Shown here: positions 15,229 through 21,082 of the stretch, one piece after another
Layout: every line of letters starts with the position of its first letter
Position numbering within the stretch: position 1 is the first letter of the stretch
Source: a virus
DNA: 27,307 nt
Reading direction: 5' to 3' (one strand)
IMG/VR virus record: IMGVR_UViG_3300009100_000276
Coordinates: 1 to 27,307 of that record
Program-made: the position numbers and the translations under genes
The notes under the pieces: model-generated
What the model was told of the DNA's origin: nothing
The model's input: the letters and a program-made list of their open reading frames with translations, nothing else
Databases searched by the model: none

Positions 15229-15521
15229 CTTGGTCCTGTGGTGTAAAGTGTGTCTCCCTGTGCTGGGCACTTCGGGAGGCGGATCATGCGCTGGCCGTCC
15301 TCGGAGAGAATGAAGCACTCCGGCTCAGAGTCCCCGGAGAAGCGCCTTTCCCAGACGTTCCCGCAACTGTCGTAGCCAAGATCTACGTCCGGTTCTAGCG
15401 GGGTGTAGCGGGCAACGCACATCAGCTCTGGGCGGTGGAGAGGGTCGTTCTGAGGCGGGATCAATCCAGCACAGCCCGTCATACTCAGCAGGGCGGTAAT
15501 GGTCGCGACAGTCCATTTCAC
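15225..15521 (-). CDS. Small lipoprotein, paralogue of adjacent secreted protein
   Basis: The 98-aa protein starts at a GTG (15521) overlapping the upstream stop (GTGA). A short basic-hydrophobic signal leads to LLSMTGC, a lipobox with the lipidated Cys at residue 17. The mature part contains C35 and C53 (DSCGNVWE) and ends LPKCPAQGDTLYTTGPR. A bacterial lipoprotein sorted to the envelope is expected. A spanin outer-membrane subunit is conceivable from size and lipidation, but no Pro-rich spanin pattern or partner with coiled coil is seen. Confidence 0.65.
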   Translation of the reverse strand: MKWTVATITALLSMTGCAGLIPPQNDPLHRPELMCVARYTPLEPDVDLGYDSCGNVWERRFSGDSEPECFILSEDGQRMIRLPKCPAQGDTLYTTGPR

Positions 15522-15940
15522 TTGAACTTCCTCTGTTGGCGGGCGATCCGTGCCTCGATGCCGGCGCCGTAGGCCTTCTGGGCGCGCTGGGACGGAGTGC
15601 CGCGACGTTTCTCCATGATCTTCTCGGCGCCGCCCATGAGCACATCGCCGATGAGGACGTTGATGGGCAGCAGGCCCTCGCCCAGCTCGCGGACGAACTT
15701 CTTGGGGTGGAACTTGACCTTCCCCTCGGGCGAAATCCACAGGCCGGACTCCTCCAGCGGCGGAGGTGCCAGCTCCGGCGCCTTGGCCGGCCGCATCATC
15801 CCGCCGCCGGGCAGACTGGGCGGGGCCTCGGGGAGGGGAGGGGCGCCGAGGACGGGCTGCCGCGCCGCATTCTGGCCCTGGATGCTACGCTCCATTACTG
15901 AAATGTCGCGTAAAAGGTCTTCTCTACTACGTTTAGGCAT
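15518..15940 (-). CDS. Hypothetical 140-aa protein
   Basis: The product from ATG 15940 starts PKRSREDLLRDISVMERSIQ, has a Pro-rich middle (LGAPPLPEAPPSLPGGG) and a helical, basic C-terminus (SQRAQKAYGAGIEARIARQQ). A start at 15952 is possible. Its start overlaps the stop of the upstream leader ORF. No family recognised; disordered Pro-rich linker plus basic tail would fit a scaffold- or linker-type virion protein. Confidence 0.55.
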   Translation of the reverse strand: MPKRSREDLLRDISVMERSIQGQNAARQPVLGAPPLPEAPPSLPGGGMMRPAKAPELAPPPLEESGLWISPEGKVKFHPKKFVRELGEGLLPINVLIGDVLMGGAEKIMEKRRGTPSQRAQKAYGAGIEARIARQQRKFK

Positions 15941-16244
15941 GGTCTTGTCCATTTTTGAGGCGCGCCAGAGCCCACGAAGAGGCGTGGAGGGTACTCCCAG
16001 CATCCCCCTGGCCTCCAAAACCCCGCAGAACTCGATTCTGCGCGTTCTGGACCCCTTCCTGAAGGGTTTCAGGAAGGAAGAGACAGCGTTCCCAGTAGAA
16101 GTAGTCCTCGATAGGTAGTTCTTGGGCTACCTGGGAGACGGCTATATGACTATGGAATATGATTTGGTGAACGTCTGAGCCAGTTTTCGGTCCGTTGTGC
16201 CGGTTACCGTCGCCCAGGTTGTATTGCAGACGATTTTCGAACAT
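15933..16244 (-). CDS. Doubtful first gene of the late operon (103 aa)
   Basis: An ATG at 16244 follows a strong GGAGGAGGGG site and opens a 103-aa frame with a plausible composition (SHIAVSQVAQELPIEDYFYW). However, two perfect hairpins lie inside it (16024-16042 and 16054-16077), and the base composition is more AT-rich than the neighbours. It may be a real leader gene or a structured untranslated leader that happens to be open. I know no homologue. Confidence 0.42.
   Translation of the reverse strand: MFENRLQYNLGDGNRHNGPKTGSDVHQIIFHSHIAVSQVAQELPIEDYFYWERCLFLPETLQEGVQNAQNRVLRGFGGQGDAGSTLHASSWALARLKNGQDHA
16024..16077 (-). promoter_or_regulatory. Two perfect tandem hairpins in late-operon leader
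   Basis: In minus-strand RNA, a 10-bp perfect stem (CCTTCCTGAA/TTCAGGAAGG, loop ACCC; 16077-16054) is followed by a 7-bp stem (CGCAGAA/TTCTGCG, loop of five; 16042-16024). The second is trailed by GGGTTTT, like a weak intrinsic terminator. A competing pairing CAGAAC/GTTCTG (16049-16044 with 16031-16026) would break the second stem. This is a possible attenuator or antitermination site; no experimental support. Confidence 0.45.
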
Positions 16245-16291
16245 CCCCAACCCCTCCTCCTGTGCAGTCTACCTCCCACCGCAACACATTA

Positions 16292-16320
16292 ACTGTACTG
16301 TCAAGGGGTACATCTGTCAA
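16292..16320 (-). promoter_or_regulatory. Sigma-70-like promoter of the late (minus) operon
   Basis: On the minus strand TTGACA (16320-16315) is followed by exactly 17 bases and TACAGT (16297-16292). A second TTGACA occurs inside the spacer region (16304-16299). Transcription would start near 16285, about 40 bases before the ATG at 16244. The near-repeat CTTGACAG around both TTGACA boxes could also be an operator. Confidence 0.6.
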
Positions 16321-16443
16321 GCAACTTCCGGGCCAGCCCCAATGGGCGGTCGCTAGTCTGCCGCCGCCGCGGCGACGTGTCAAATTTCGCGCACCCGGTC
16401 CTCCGGGGAGCTGGCCTACGGCCCGTAGGGCACCGGATACTGG

Positions 16444-16549
16444 GTCGGCTAGCCCAAAGTGGCATGTTTTTAGGGCCCAGGCGGCCGGCGGCGTTTGCAT
16501 CTCGGGAGGGCGATTGAGACTGGGTCCTGGGCACTTTGGGCTAGCCGAC
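16444..16549. repeat. 18-bp perfect inverted repeat, 70-base interior
   Basis: GTCGGCTAGCCCAAAGTG (16444-16461) is exactly complemented at 16532-16549. Inside, CCCAGG (16476-16481) and CCTGGG (16526-16531) can extend the stem, and an extra AGCCGACC half-copy lies at 16558-16565. It could form a cruciform or large hairpin, mark ends of a vanished mobile insertion, or be part of an origin or terminator. Confidence 0.6.
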
Positions 16550-16667
16550 CAGCCTTTTAGCCGACCGGGGCGCCCCGAGGAGCTTTAGGGCCGCAAGTCC
16601 GGCCTGCACGGGAGGTTGCCAGGGGCGGTACCACGCGCGCGGGCCCTGGTGGGGTGTCAAATTTTCG

Positions 16668-17087
16668 CTAGCACGCAGGGGGACGTTGACTCGCACCACG
16701 CCGCAAGTCCAATGGCCACTAGGTGTTAGCCACTAGCCACTAGTCGGCAGGGCGCATATCGATTGTGGCGCGCGGCAGGGTGCGCACGCAACTGGCCACT
16801 AGCAGGCAGTGTGCTAGCTAACTGGCCACTAGCAGGCAGGATACGGTGCCGCTTGCGCGCAGTGGCCCTGGGGATTGGTGCTAGGTGCCAGTTGTGCGTT
16901 GGCACGGGGTTTTTTGTGGTGGCGGTTAGTATCCTGCACGTCGCCCCTTGCTGGCCACTAGTAGGCTAGCAGGCTAGCCTAAGTCTGCTAGCACCAATAC
17001 ACTAGCAGGCAAGTACCAATGACACTATGTCCCAGTAGGTTAGCAGCATGTGACAATGTGCACTTACACTGTAGGCTAGCAGGCTAG
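16668..17087. repeat. CTAG-dense iteron-like repeat field
   Basis: The tetranucleotide CTAG occurs 15 times in these 420 bases, far above what base composition predicts (about one or two). Perfect repeats: AACTGGCCACTAGCAGGCAG at 16790 and 16820; GTAGGCTAGCAGGCTAGC at 16961 and 17071; the core GCCACTAG six times between 16715 and 16961. Such arrays are typical of replication-initiator or repressor binding sites. Confidence 0.7.
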
Positions 17088-17147
17088 CACACAGTCTCAA
17101 GTACACTGTGCGCGCCCCGCGGCGCTTAATCCAGCTGGTCTAATACG

Positions 17148-17156
17148 TGCTATGCT
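17148..17156 (+). promoter_or_regulatory. Possible extended -10 promoter for early module
   Basis: TGC-TATGCT matches an extended -10 element about 48 bases before the first plus-strand ATG at 17204. No good -35 is present. Weak call. Confidence 0.3.
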
Positions 17157-17165
17157 CCCCATCAG

Positions 17166-17183
17166 CTGGCGCAACGGCGCCAG
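17166..17183 (+). promoter_or_regulatory. 5' leader hairpin before first early gene
   Basis: CTGGCGC and GCGCCAG pair around an AACG loop, a perfect 7-bp stem ending seven bases before the GGGAG ribosome site. It may protect the transcript or regulate translation. Confidence 0.4.
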
Positions 17184-17203
17184 AGAACAGGGAGAAACGG
17201 AAA

Positions 17204-17416
17204 ATGTCTCATATCGGACACCTTACACTGCGGCAGGTCAATGCCGCATTCGAGCATGGTTCGGTGACAGAATCCGATGTGCAGGAATACCTTGCACTGT
17301 GGAACGCCACGCCGGGCCGTTATAGCCATGCATTCCTCTGGGACGGTTTCATTCGCCAACACTGCCCAGAGTATCAAGCAATGCACTGTCCAGTGTGCAA
17401 GGCAGTAAAGCCATGA
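17204..17416 (+). CDS. Small early protein with C-terminal CPVC
   Basis: The 70-aa product (SHIGHLTLRQVNAAFEHGSV onwards) is mainly helical, with a hydrophobic middle and a C-terminal CPVCKAVKP plus an upstream HCPEYQAMHC, possibly a Cys/His metal site. ATG 17204 is chosen over an upstream codon because GGGAG and an AAA spacer precede it. Its stop overlaps the next gene (ATGA). Unknown function; first gene of the early-type operon, so a host-takeover or regulatory role is plausible. Confidence 0.55.
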   Translation: MSHIGHLTLRQVNAAFEHGSVTESDVQEYLALWNATPGRYSHAFLWDGFIRQHCPEYQAMHCPVCKAVKP

Positions 17417-17514
17417 GAGCAACCGCCGCCGTGATCATCCTGGCCGCCACCTTGTGGCACGTGCTGGGATCGATCATGGTCAACCTACAGGGAGTGTTGG
17501 AACGTGTACACTAG
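17413..17514 (+). CDS. 33-aa single-span membrane peptide
   Basis: ATG 17413 overlaps the previous stop (ATGA). The product MRATAAVIILAATLWHVLGS plus a short tail is one hydrophobic helix. It is coupled on both sides (its end overlaps the next GTG start). Small phage membrane peptides often affect host envelope processes; no function can be assigned. Confidence 0.45.
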   Translation: MRATAAVIILAATLWHVLGSIMVNLQGVLERVH

Positions 17515-17734
17515 GCCACCATGCGGCATGTGCGACGCGCCCAGCGACGTGCGCGATGCCGCAGGCACATGGTGCGCGCGCCATAGCGCGGAGGGGTTCG
17601 AATCCCTGCGCTACGCTTGCAAGGGGTGCGGCGTGCACTATCACCCCGACCGCCTGGACAACGAAACCACCCTATGCTTGCGCTGCACGGCGGACGCATG
17701 GGAAACCGACGATCAAGGGATGCGGAACGTATGA
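17504..17734 (+). CDS. Small Cys-rich zinc-binding-type protein
   Basis: The 76-aa product carries CGMC (residues 7-10), C24, then CKGC and CLRC (about 40-43 and 58-61), the spacing of a treble-clef or zinc-ribbon pair. GTG 17504 or in-frame ATG 17528 could start it. A nucleic-acid or protein-binding regulator is likely. The T-loop-like GGTTCGAATCC within the gene (17597-17607) is not a tRNA. Confidence 0.55.
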   Translation: MYTRPPCGMCDAPSDVRDAAGTWCARHSAEGFESLRYACKGCGVHYHPDRLDNETTLCLRCTADAWETDDQGMRNV

Positions 17735-17979
17735 CCACGACAAGCGACAAGCGCGCCCTGTTTCATTTCTGGATTAAGCTTCCAGGTGGCAAGCGCGCCC
17801 ATCGTTACTGTATCGCGACGCCAGACGGAAACTATATTGGACCATTCTGGAGCCGCAAGGAAGCAACAACCCACGCGGCAGGCGGCTGGACACTTGGAAG
17901 TCTGGCATCCGCCAACGTGCACGCCGAGTGCACACCCGGTGCGACGTTTGTAGGATACGTGGAGTGGCGCCGTGGTTAA
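17731..17979 (+). CDS. Hypothetical 82-aa early protein
   Basis: The ATG overlaps the previous stop (ATGA). The product is a compact alpha/beta sequence rich in aromatics (ALFHFWIKLPGGKRAHRYC, GPFWSRKEATTHAAGGW, VGYVEWRRG) with no named motif. It overlaps the start of the GP88-like gene by eight bases. Confidence 0.55.
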   Translation: MTTTSDKRALFHFWIKLPGGKRAHRYCIATPDGNYIGPFWSRKEATTHAAGGWTLGSLASANVHAECTPGATFVGYVEWRRG

Positions 17980-18643
17980 ACTCACCTTGAAACAGGCGGA
18001 CGCAATCCACGGCGGGTTGTCCAATCCGTCAAAAATACCCGGCAAGGCCATAGGGTTGCCCGCGGCCGCATGTCCCACAGGCGCACGCCTTGCCGCGGCG
18101 GGAATCAACGGGCCGTGCACAGATTGCTACGCCATGAAAAACTTCTACGCCATGCCCGGGACGCAGGCAGCGCAGGCCAGACGGCTTGCGGCCATTCGCG
18201 GCCCGGAATGGGTGCGCGCGATGGTTACGTCGGTCGCGCGGCAAACGTGGTTTCGCTGGCACGATTCCGGCGACGTGCAGGATATGGCACACGCCTTGCG
18301 TATACTGGACGTAGTGCGCCAGACGCCCAATACGCGCCATTGGCTCCCGACCCAGGAATGGGGTATCTTCCGGCGTCTCGTGCGCGCCGGAGTGACGATG
18401 CCCACGAACCTAGTGGTGCGATTCTCCGCGCGCCAGTACGGGGACAAGCCCCGGCCGCGCGTCTGGCGCCTATGGTCAAGCGTAGTGGCGCCGGAAGCAT
18501 GGGACAACCTGCGCGCGGCGAACGCAAGCGGGGACACATCGCAGGGTTTCGCGTGTCCCTCACACGATCAAGGGAACGCATGCGGGGACTGCCGCGCGTG
18601 CTGGGATCCCGCGGTGACGCACGTGGTATATCGGAAACACTAG
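17972..18643 (+). CDS. GP88-domain-like phage protein
   Basis: The 223-aa product shows the layout of a widespread phage family that I associate with the Pfam 'gene product 88' domain: GNPSK-like GGLSNPSKIPGKAIGLPA, a Cys-rich CPTGARL...GPCTDCYAMK, WFRWHDSGDVQ, PNTRHWLPTQEW, NLVVRFSARQYG, and a C-terminal CPSHDQGNACGDCRACW. The conserved Cys clusters suggest a metal or Fe-S centre; the family's function is unknown to me. The GTG start overlaps the previous gene. It would be in the early operon. Confidence 0.7.
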   Translation: MVKLTLKQADAIHGGLSNPSKIPGKAIGLPAAACPTGARLAAAGINGPCTDCYAMKNFYAMPGTQAAQARRLAAIRGPEWVRAMVTSVARQTWFRWHDSGDVQDMAHALRILDVVRQTPNTRHWLPTQEWGIFRRLVRAGVTMPTNLVVRFSARQYGDKPRPRVWRLWSSVVAPEAWDNLRAANASGDTSQGFACPSHDQGNACGDCRACWDPAVTHVVYRKH

Positions 18644-18655
18644 AAGGGCTTTGAC

Positions 18656-18841
18656 ATGTTATACGGAATTCGCGCGCCTTGGTGGCCGTTTGACCCGCCA
18701 CGTTGCGAAACGTGCGGCGCATGGCACCACGCATGCGATTGTCTCGCGAGAGCGGCAGTGGAGCGTGTAAAAATCAAGCGGGCATTGCGCAAGCAATTGA
18801 TGGAGCAAGGGATCAGCTTGGAAGACATCAAGGGACTATAA
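18656..18841 (+). CDS. 61-aa protein with CETC/CDC motif
   Basis: The product (LYGIRAPWWPFDPPRCETCG and HHACDCLARAAVERVKIKR) has a small Cys/His cluster followed by a basic helix (KRALRKQLMEQGISLEDIK). AAGGG lies about eight bases upstream of the ATG. A small zinc-binding DNA- or protein-binding factor is likely. Confidence 0.5.
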   Translation: MLYGIRAPWWPFDPPRCETCGAWHHACDCLARAAVERVKIKRALRKQLMEQGISLEDIKGL

Positions 18842-18844
18842 AGC

Positions 18845-18893
18845 GGCCCGGCCGCGCCGTAAGCGGCCCCAGCCTAACGTCGGGATAGGCGCC
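18845..18893 (+). ncRNA. Two-hairpin RNA element, copy 1 (before DUF932 gene)
   Basis: A 49-base 5' leader element has hairpin 1 GGCCGC-GCCGTAA-GCGGCC (18850-18868) and hairpin 2 GCCTA-ACGTCGGGA-TAGGC (18872-18890), with a 3-base spacer and 25 bases before the ATG at 18919. The copy at 19973-20022 keeps both stems by paired changes. A CCC (18847-18849) could pair with GGG in the second loop as a pseudoknot. Likely a cis-regulatory RNA; identity unknown. Confidence 0.6.
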
Positions 18894-18918
18894 GACACTT
18901 GCTAAGGGAATTGACACA

Positions 18919-19962
18919 ATGGCACATAAGATTGTCCAGGGAATCGACCGGGTTGCGGCAACGCAAGCCCGCACTATCTGGCACGCGGACGAGACGCTTG
19001 GGGTTTCGCTGCGGGACTTCACTTTGACCGATCCGGAGTCCACGTTGCTGGAAATGGCCGGATACGTCTGGCCAGTGGACGCGGACAATGACGTCGCGCG
19101 CACGGTCGGGTTGCAGACTGCGGACGGGATCACAATTCCGTCGCACGTCGCGACTGTGTCACGCACTGGCCGCGTCCTGGGTGTCGTCGGAAGCGATTAC
19201 AACCCGGTGCCATTCAAGGTGATTCTGACCGATTGGTTGTATGCACTGGCGCTTGCGGGAGCGGCCCCGGAAACCCTGGGGACGTGCGACGAGGGCCGCA
19301 ACATGTTCGCCTCGGTGTTGGTTGCCGACGCGTTCCGCGTCCCTGGGGACGAGCACGAGACGCGCCCGTATTTCAACCTTGTCAGCAATCATACGGGACA
19401 GGGCGGCATCAAAGGCGCGTTTGCGACGTTCCGGCCCGTGTGCTTTAACACGGCCAGCATGTTCGGCGAGATTCACGACAAGGGCGCGCACAAGGTGCGG
19501 GATGCCTGGGTGCTCGTGAAGCACACGCGGTCGGCCACCCGCAGCATCAAGGAGGCCGTGGCGTGGATCGTGGACGGGCGCAAGCGTGCGCAAGAGGAAC
19601 AGGAATTGCTTGCGCGCATGGCCGGCGTCACGGTGTCCCAGGCCAACGTCGGGAATTTTGTCGAGCGGTATATTTCACTCGGCGACACACCCAAGGCGGA
19701 AGCCCGGCGCAGCGGCGAGCGGGACAAGTTTTTCGCTGCAATGGGCGCCGCGGACCTGGGCGCGCATGCGCTCACGGGGCGCGGAATCACCGCTTACGGC
19801 CTGTTCCAGGCGGTGACTAACTTCGAAGACTGGCAGTCCACCGTGCGCCGCACGGATGACACGCCGGTCGCGACACGTCGGGCCTTCCGCGCCTTCATGG
19901 GCGAGCGGGAGCCGGAGAAGCAGACCGCCCGGCAGCACATCCTGGAACTTGCGGGCATCTAA
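18919..19962 (+). CDS. DUF932 (phage/plasmid-like TIGR03299) protein
   Basis: The 347-aa protein has the DUF932 hallmarks: RVLGVVGSDYNPVPFKVILT after a beta strand, a central TLGTCDEGRNMFASV and then FNLVSNHTGQGG, and RPVCFNTASM matching the family's R-V-C-N-T motif. The C-terminal half is helical and Arg-rich. DUF932 proteins are common in phages and plasmids; some are suspected to act in DNA metabolism or recombination, but their function is not settled. A GGGAAT site and copy 1 of the RNA element lie just upstream; it is the largest gene of the early module. Confidence 0.85.
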   Translation: MAHKIVQGIDRVAATQARTIWHADETLGVSLRDFTLTDPESTLLEMAGYVWPVDADNDVARTVGLQTADGITIPSHVATVSRTGRVLGVVGSDYNPVPFKVILTDWLYALALAGAAPETLGTCDEGRNMFASVLVADAFRVPGDEHETRPYFNLVSNHTGQGGIKGAFATFRPVCFNTASMFGEIHDKGAHKVRDAWVLVKHTRSATRSIKEAVAWIVDGRKRAQEEQELLARMAGVTVSQANVGNFVERYISLGDTPKAEARRSGERDKFFAAMGAADLGAHALTGRGITAYGLFQAVTNFEDWQSTVRRTDDTPVATRRAFRAFMGEREPEKQTARQHILELAGI

Positions 19963-19972
19963 ACCCGTAACG

Positions 19973-20022
19973 GGCCCGGCCGAGCCCTAATCGGCCCCCA
20001 GCCCGACGCGGGGATGGGCTCC
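19973..20022 (+). ncRNA. Two-hairpin RNA element, copy 2
   Basis: Located 10 bases after the DUF932 stop and 23 bases before ATG 20046. Hairpin 1 is GGCCGA-GCCCTAA-TCGGCC (19978-19996) and hairpin 2 is GCCCG-ACGCGGGGA-TGGGC (20001-20019). Relative to copy 1, the closing pair of stem 1 changes C-G to A-T and stem 2 changes T-A to C-G, with the helices kept. The loop GCC(G/C)TAA is nearly constant. Confidence 0.6.
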
Positions 20023-20045
20023 CGCACCCAAAGGGAGGTCGCGAC

Positions 20046-20276
20046 ATGCGACAACTGGAGCGATTGAATCTCAAGAACCCCGGCACCGTCGGCCGTCTGG
20101 AAATGTGGTACGGCTGGGCGCGCCCGGATGCCGGCGTGATCTGGAGCCGGTTCCCCGAAGCGGGACGAGCGGCCGACTTCTGCTGCGTCGTGGAAACTAA
20201 GGAATGGGACGAGGTGCTAGTGCGCTTTGCACTGGCGGTGTACAGGGAGAACGCGGAGGCGACACATGCGTCGTGA
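20046..20276 (+). CDS. Hypothetical 76-aa protein
   Basis: The product (RQLERLNLKNPGTVGRLEMW onwards) is a mixed alpha/beta sequence with aromatics and an FCCVVETKEWDE stretch; no motif recognised. GGGAGG lies about six bases upstream, directly after RNA element copy 2, so it is probably controlled by that element. It overlaps the next gene by 11 bases. Confidence 0.5.
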   Translation: MRQLERLNLKNPGTVGRLEMWYGWARPDAGVIWSRFPEAGRAADFCCVVETKEWDEVLVRFALAVYRENAEATHAS

Positions 20277-20412
20277 GCGGAGAATCAACGGCCCGATCCT
20301 GTTGGTCGTGATTAGTCTCTTGACATGGGCGGTCGGATTCGGTATCCTGGCTGCCCGCATCATCGGCCAGCAGGCCGGGCATGCTCACACGGAGGAATGT
20401 TGGGATGGCTGA
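20266..20412 (+). CDS. 48-aa single-span membrane protein
   Basis: The product MRRERRINGPILLVVISLLT continues into WAVGFGILAARIIG, one clear transmembrane helix with a basic N-terminus (inside) and a short His/Glu/Cys tail. GGAGG is six bases before the ATG. Unknown role; inner-membrane early protein. Confidence 0.5.
   Translation: MRRERRINGPILLVVISLLTWAVGFGILAARIIGQQAGHAHTEECWDG
20320..20348 (+). promoter_or_regulatory. Possible internal sigma-70 promoter
   Basis: TTGACA (20320-20325) and TATCCT (20343-20348) are separated by 17 bases inside the 48-aa gene. It could drive the 84- and 68-aa genes. Its bases also encode transmembrane residues, so chance is not excluded. Confidence 0.3.
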
Positions 20413-20659
20413 AATGACCGCACAAGAAGCATTCGCGCAGTTCCTGCGGATTGCGCGCCTGGACTTGGTCGTGGAGGAGAGAACTATCACCAAGTTCCTA
20501 TCCAACGCCAGCGTTATTCCAGAAGACAGCCCGGATAGGGTGAGGGTGCCCGTGGCAATTTACACTCTGGAAGAGGGATGTGGGTACGCCGGATTCTACG
20601 CCACGTTCACCTTCGAGGAAACAACCGGGGCGCTGTTGGAATGGGGCGTGTGGGAATGA
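20405..20659 (+). CDS. Hypothetical 84-aa protein
   Basis: The product (AEMTAQEAFAQFLRIARLDL onwards) looks like a helix followed by a beta sheet (VAIYTLEEGCGYAGFYATF) with an acidic character. It overlaps the stop of the membrane protein by eight bases and the start of the next gene (ATGA). No family recognised. Confidence 0.5.
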   Translation: MAEMTAQEAFAQFLRIARLDLVVEERTITKFLSNASVIPEDSPDRVRVPVAIYTLEEGCGYAGFYATFTFEETTGALLEWGVWE

Positions 20660-20862
20660 TATACCCGACCCACTGCGCAACCTGCCGCGCCATCGCCATC
20701 TTTAACCTGTGCCCGGTGTGCGCCTTCCTGGCACGTGTCTTGCCTTGGCTCATGGCGGGGAAGGACCCGAAGATGTCTAACGGGTACACCCACCTGTTTG
20801 AATTTGACAACCCGCCCGGCGGTGGCGGATACTCTGAACGGCCCTCTATCGGCCCGCCATAG
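20656..20862 (+). CDS. 68-aa zinc-ribbon-like protein
   Basis: MIYPTHCATCRAIAIFNLCP contains CATC, and CPVC follows 12 residues later, a small zinc-ribbon core. A Gly/Pro-rich tail (NPPGGGGYSERPSIGPP) follows. The ATG overlaps the previous stop. Probably metal-binding; partner unknown. Last gene of the first plus-strand module. Confidence 0.5.
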   Translation: MIYPTHCATCRAIAIFNLCPVCAFLARVLPWLMAGKDPKMSNGYTHLFEFDNPPGGGGYSERPSIGPP

Positions 20863-20906
20863 CGGGCGCCAGAACTTCCGAAGCCCACCAACTACCTTCC
20901 AATCCG

Positions 20907-20930
20907 GCCCTGGGGACCTCCACCCAGGGC
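20907..20930 (+). terminator. Candidate terminator hairpin
   Basis: GCCCTGG and CCAGGGC form a 7-bp stem around a 10-base loop, followed by TCCCGCCTTTCT. The T-run is short. It may end the early-module transcript. Confidence 0.35.
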
Positions 20931-20991
20931 TCCCGCCTTTCTATCCTGTGTCATTTTGACTACGCGCGCACATTGGGCGCGGCCTGAGCCT

Positions 20992-21016
20992 ACAGTATAC
21001 TGTGTACTGTATACTG
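20992..21016. promoter_or_regulatory. Palindromic operator-like pair
   Basis: ACAGTATACTGT (20992-21003) is a perfect 12-base palindrome. A near copy, CTGTATACTG, follows at 21007-21016. Such paired palindromes often bind dimeric repressors, and the interrupted ribbon-helix-helix gene lies 260 bases downstream. Confidence 0.45.
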
Positions 21017-21033
21017 GGGACTGTGACTGTACG

Positions 21034-21082
21034 CTAGCTTGCTAGCTACTAGCAGGCTAGTACCAGTCTACAGGATAGCTAG
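21034..21082. repeat. Second CTAG-rich repeat cluster
   Basis: Five CTAG sites in 49 bases, including CTAGCAGGCTAG (21049-21060), which is identical to sequence in the field at 16961 and 17071. The two fields bracket the first plus-strand gene module. Confidence 0.6.

Larger units (their letters stand above)
16245..17203. other. Divergent intergenic control region (959 bp)
   Basis: No gene here is convincing: frames that are open read as Arg/Pro/Trp-rich shadows. It holds the late promoter (16292-16320), a CCTACG/CGTAGG hairpin (16415-16429), a long inverted repeat (16444-16549), GTGTCAAATTT direct repeats (16377-16387 and 16654-16664), a CTAG-dense iteron-like field (16668-17087) and a possible early promoter (17148-17156). 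The combination fits a regulatory hub and possibly the replication origin. Confidence 0.6.

Noticed and set aside
16763-16969. Open frame inside the repeat field
   Set aside because: Its Trp/Ala/Gly/Arg composition comes from repeated CTAG words; there is no ribosome site.
16660-17090. CRISPR array
   Set aside because: Repeats are of varying length and spacing and there are no equal-size spacers or cas genes.
17570-17625. tRNA-like T-arm (GAGGGGTTCGAATCCCTGCGC)
   Set aside because: No matching acceptor or anticodon arms lie upstream, and the segment encodes part of a Cys-rich protein with normal codon use; the palindromic TTCGAA explains the resemblance.
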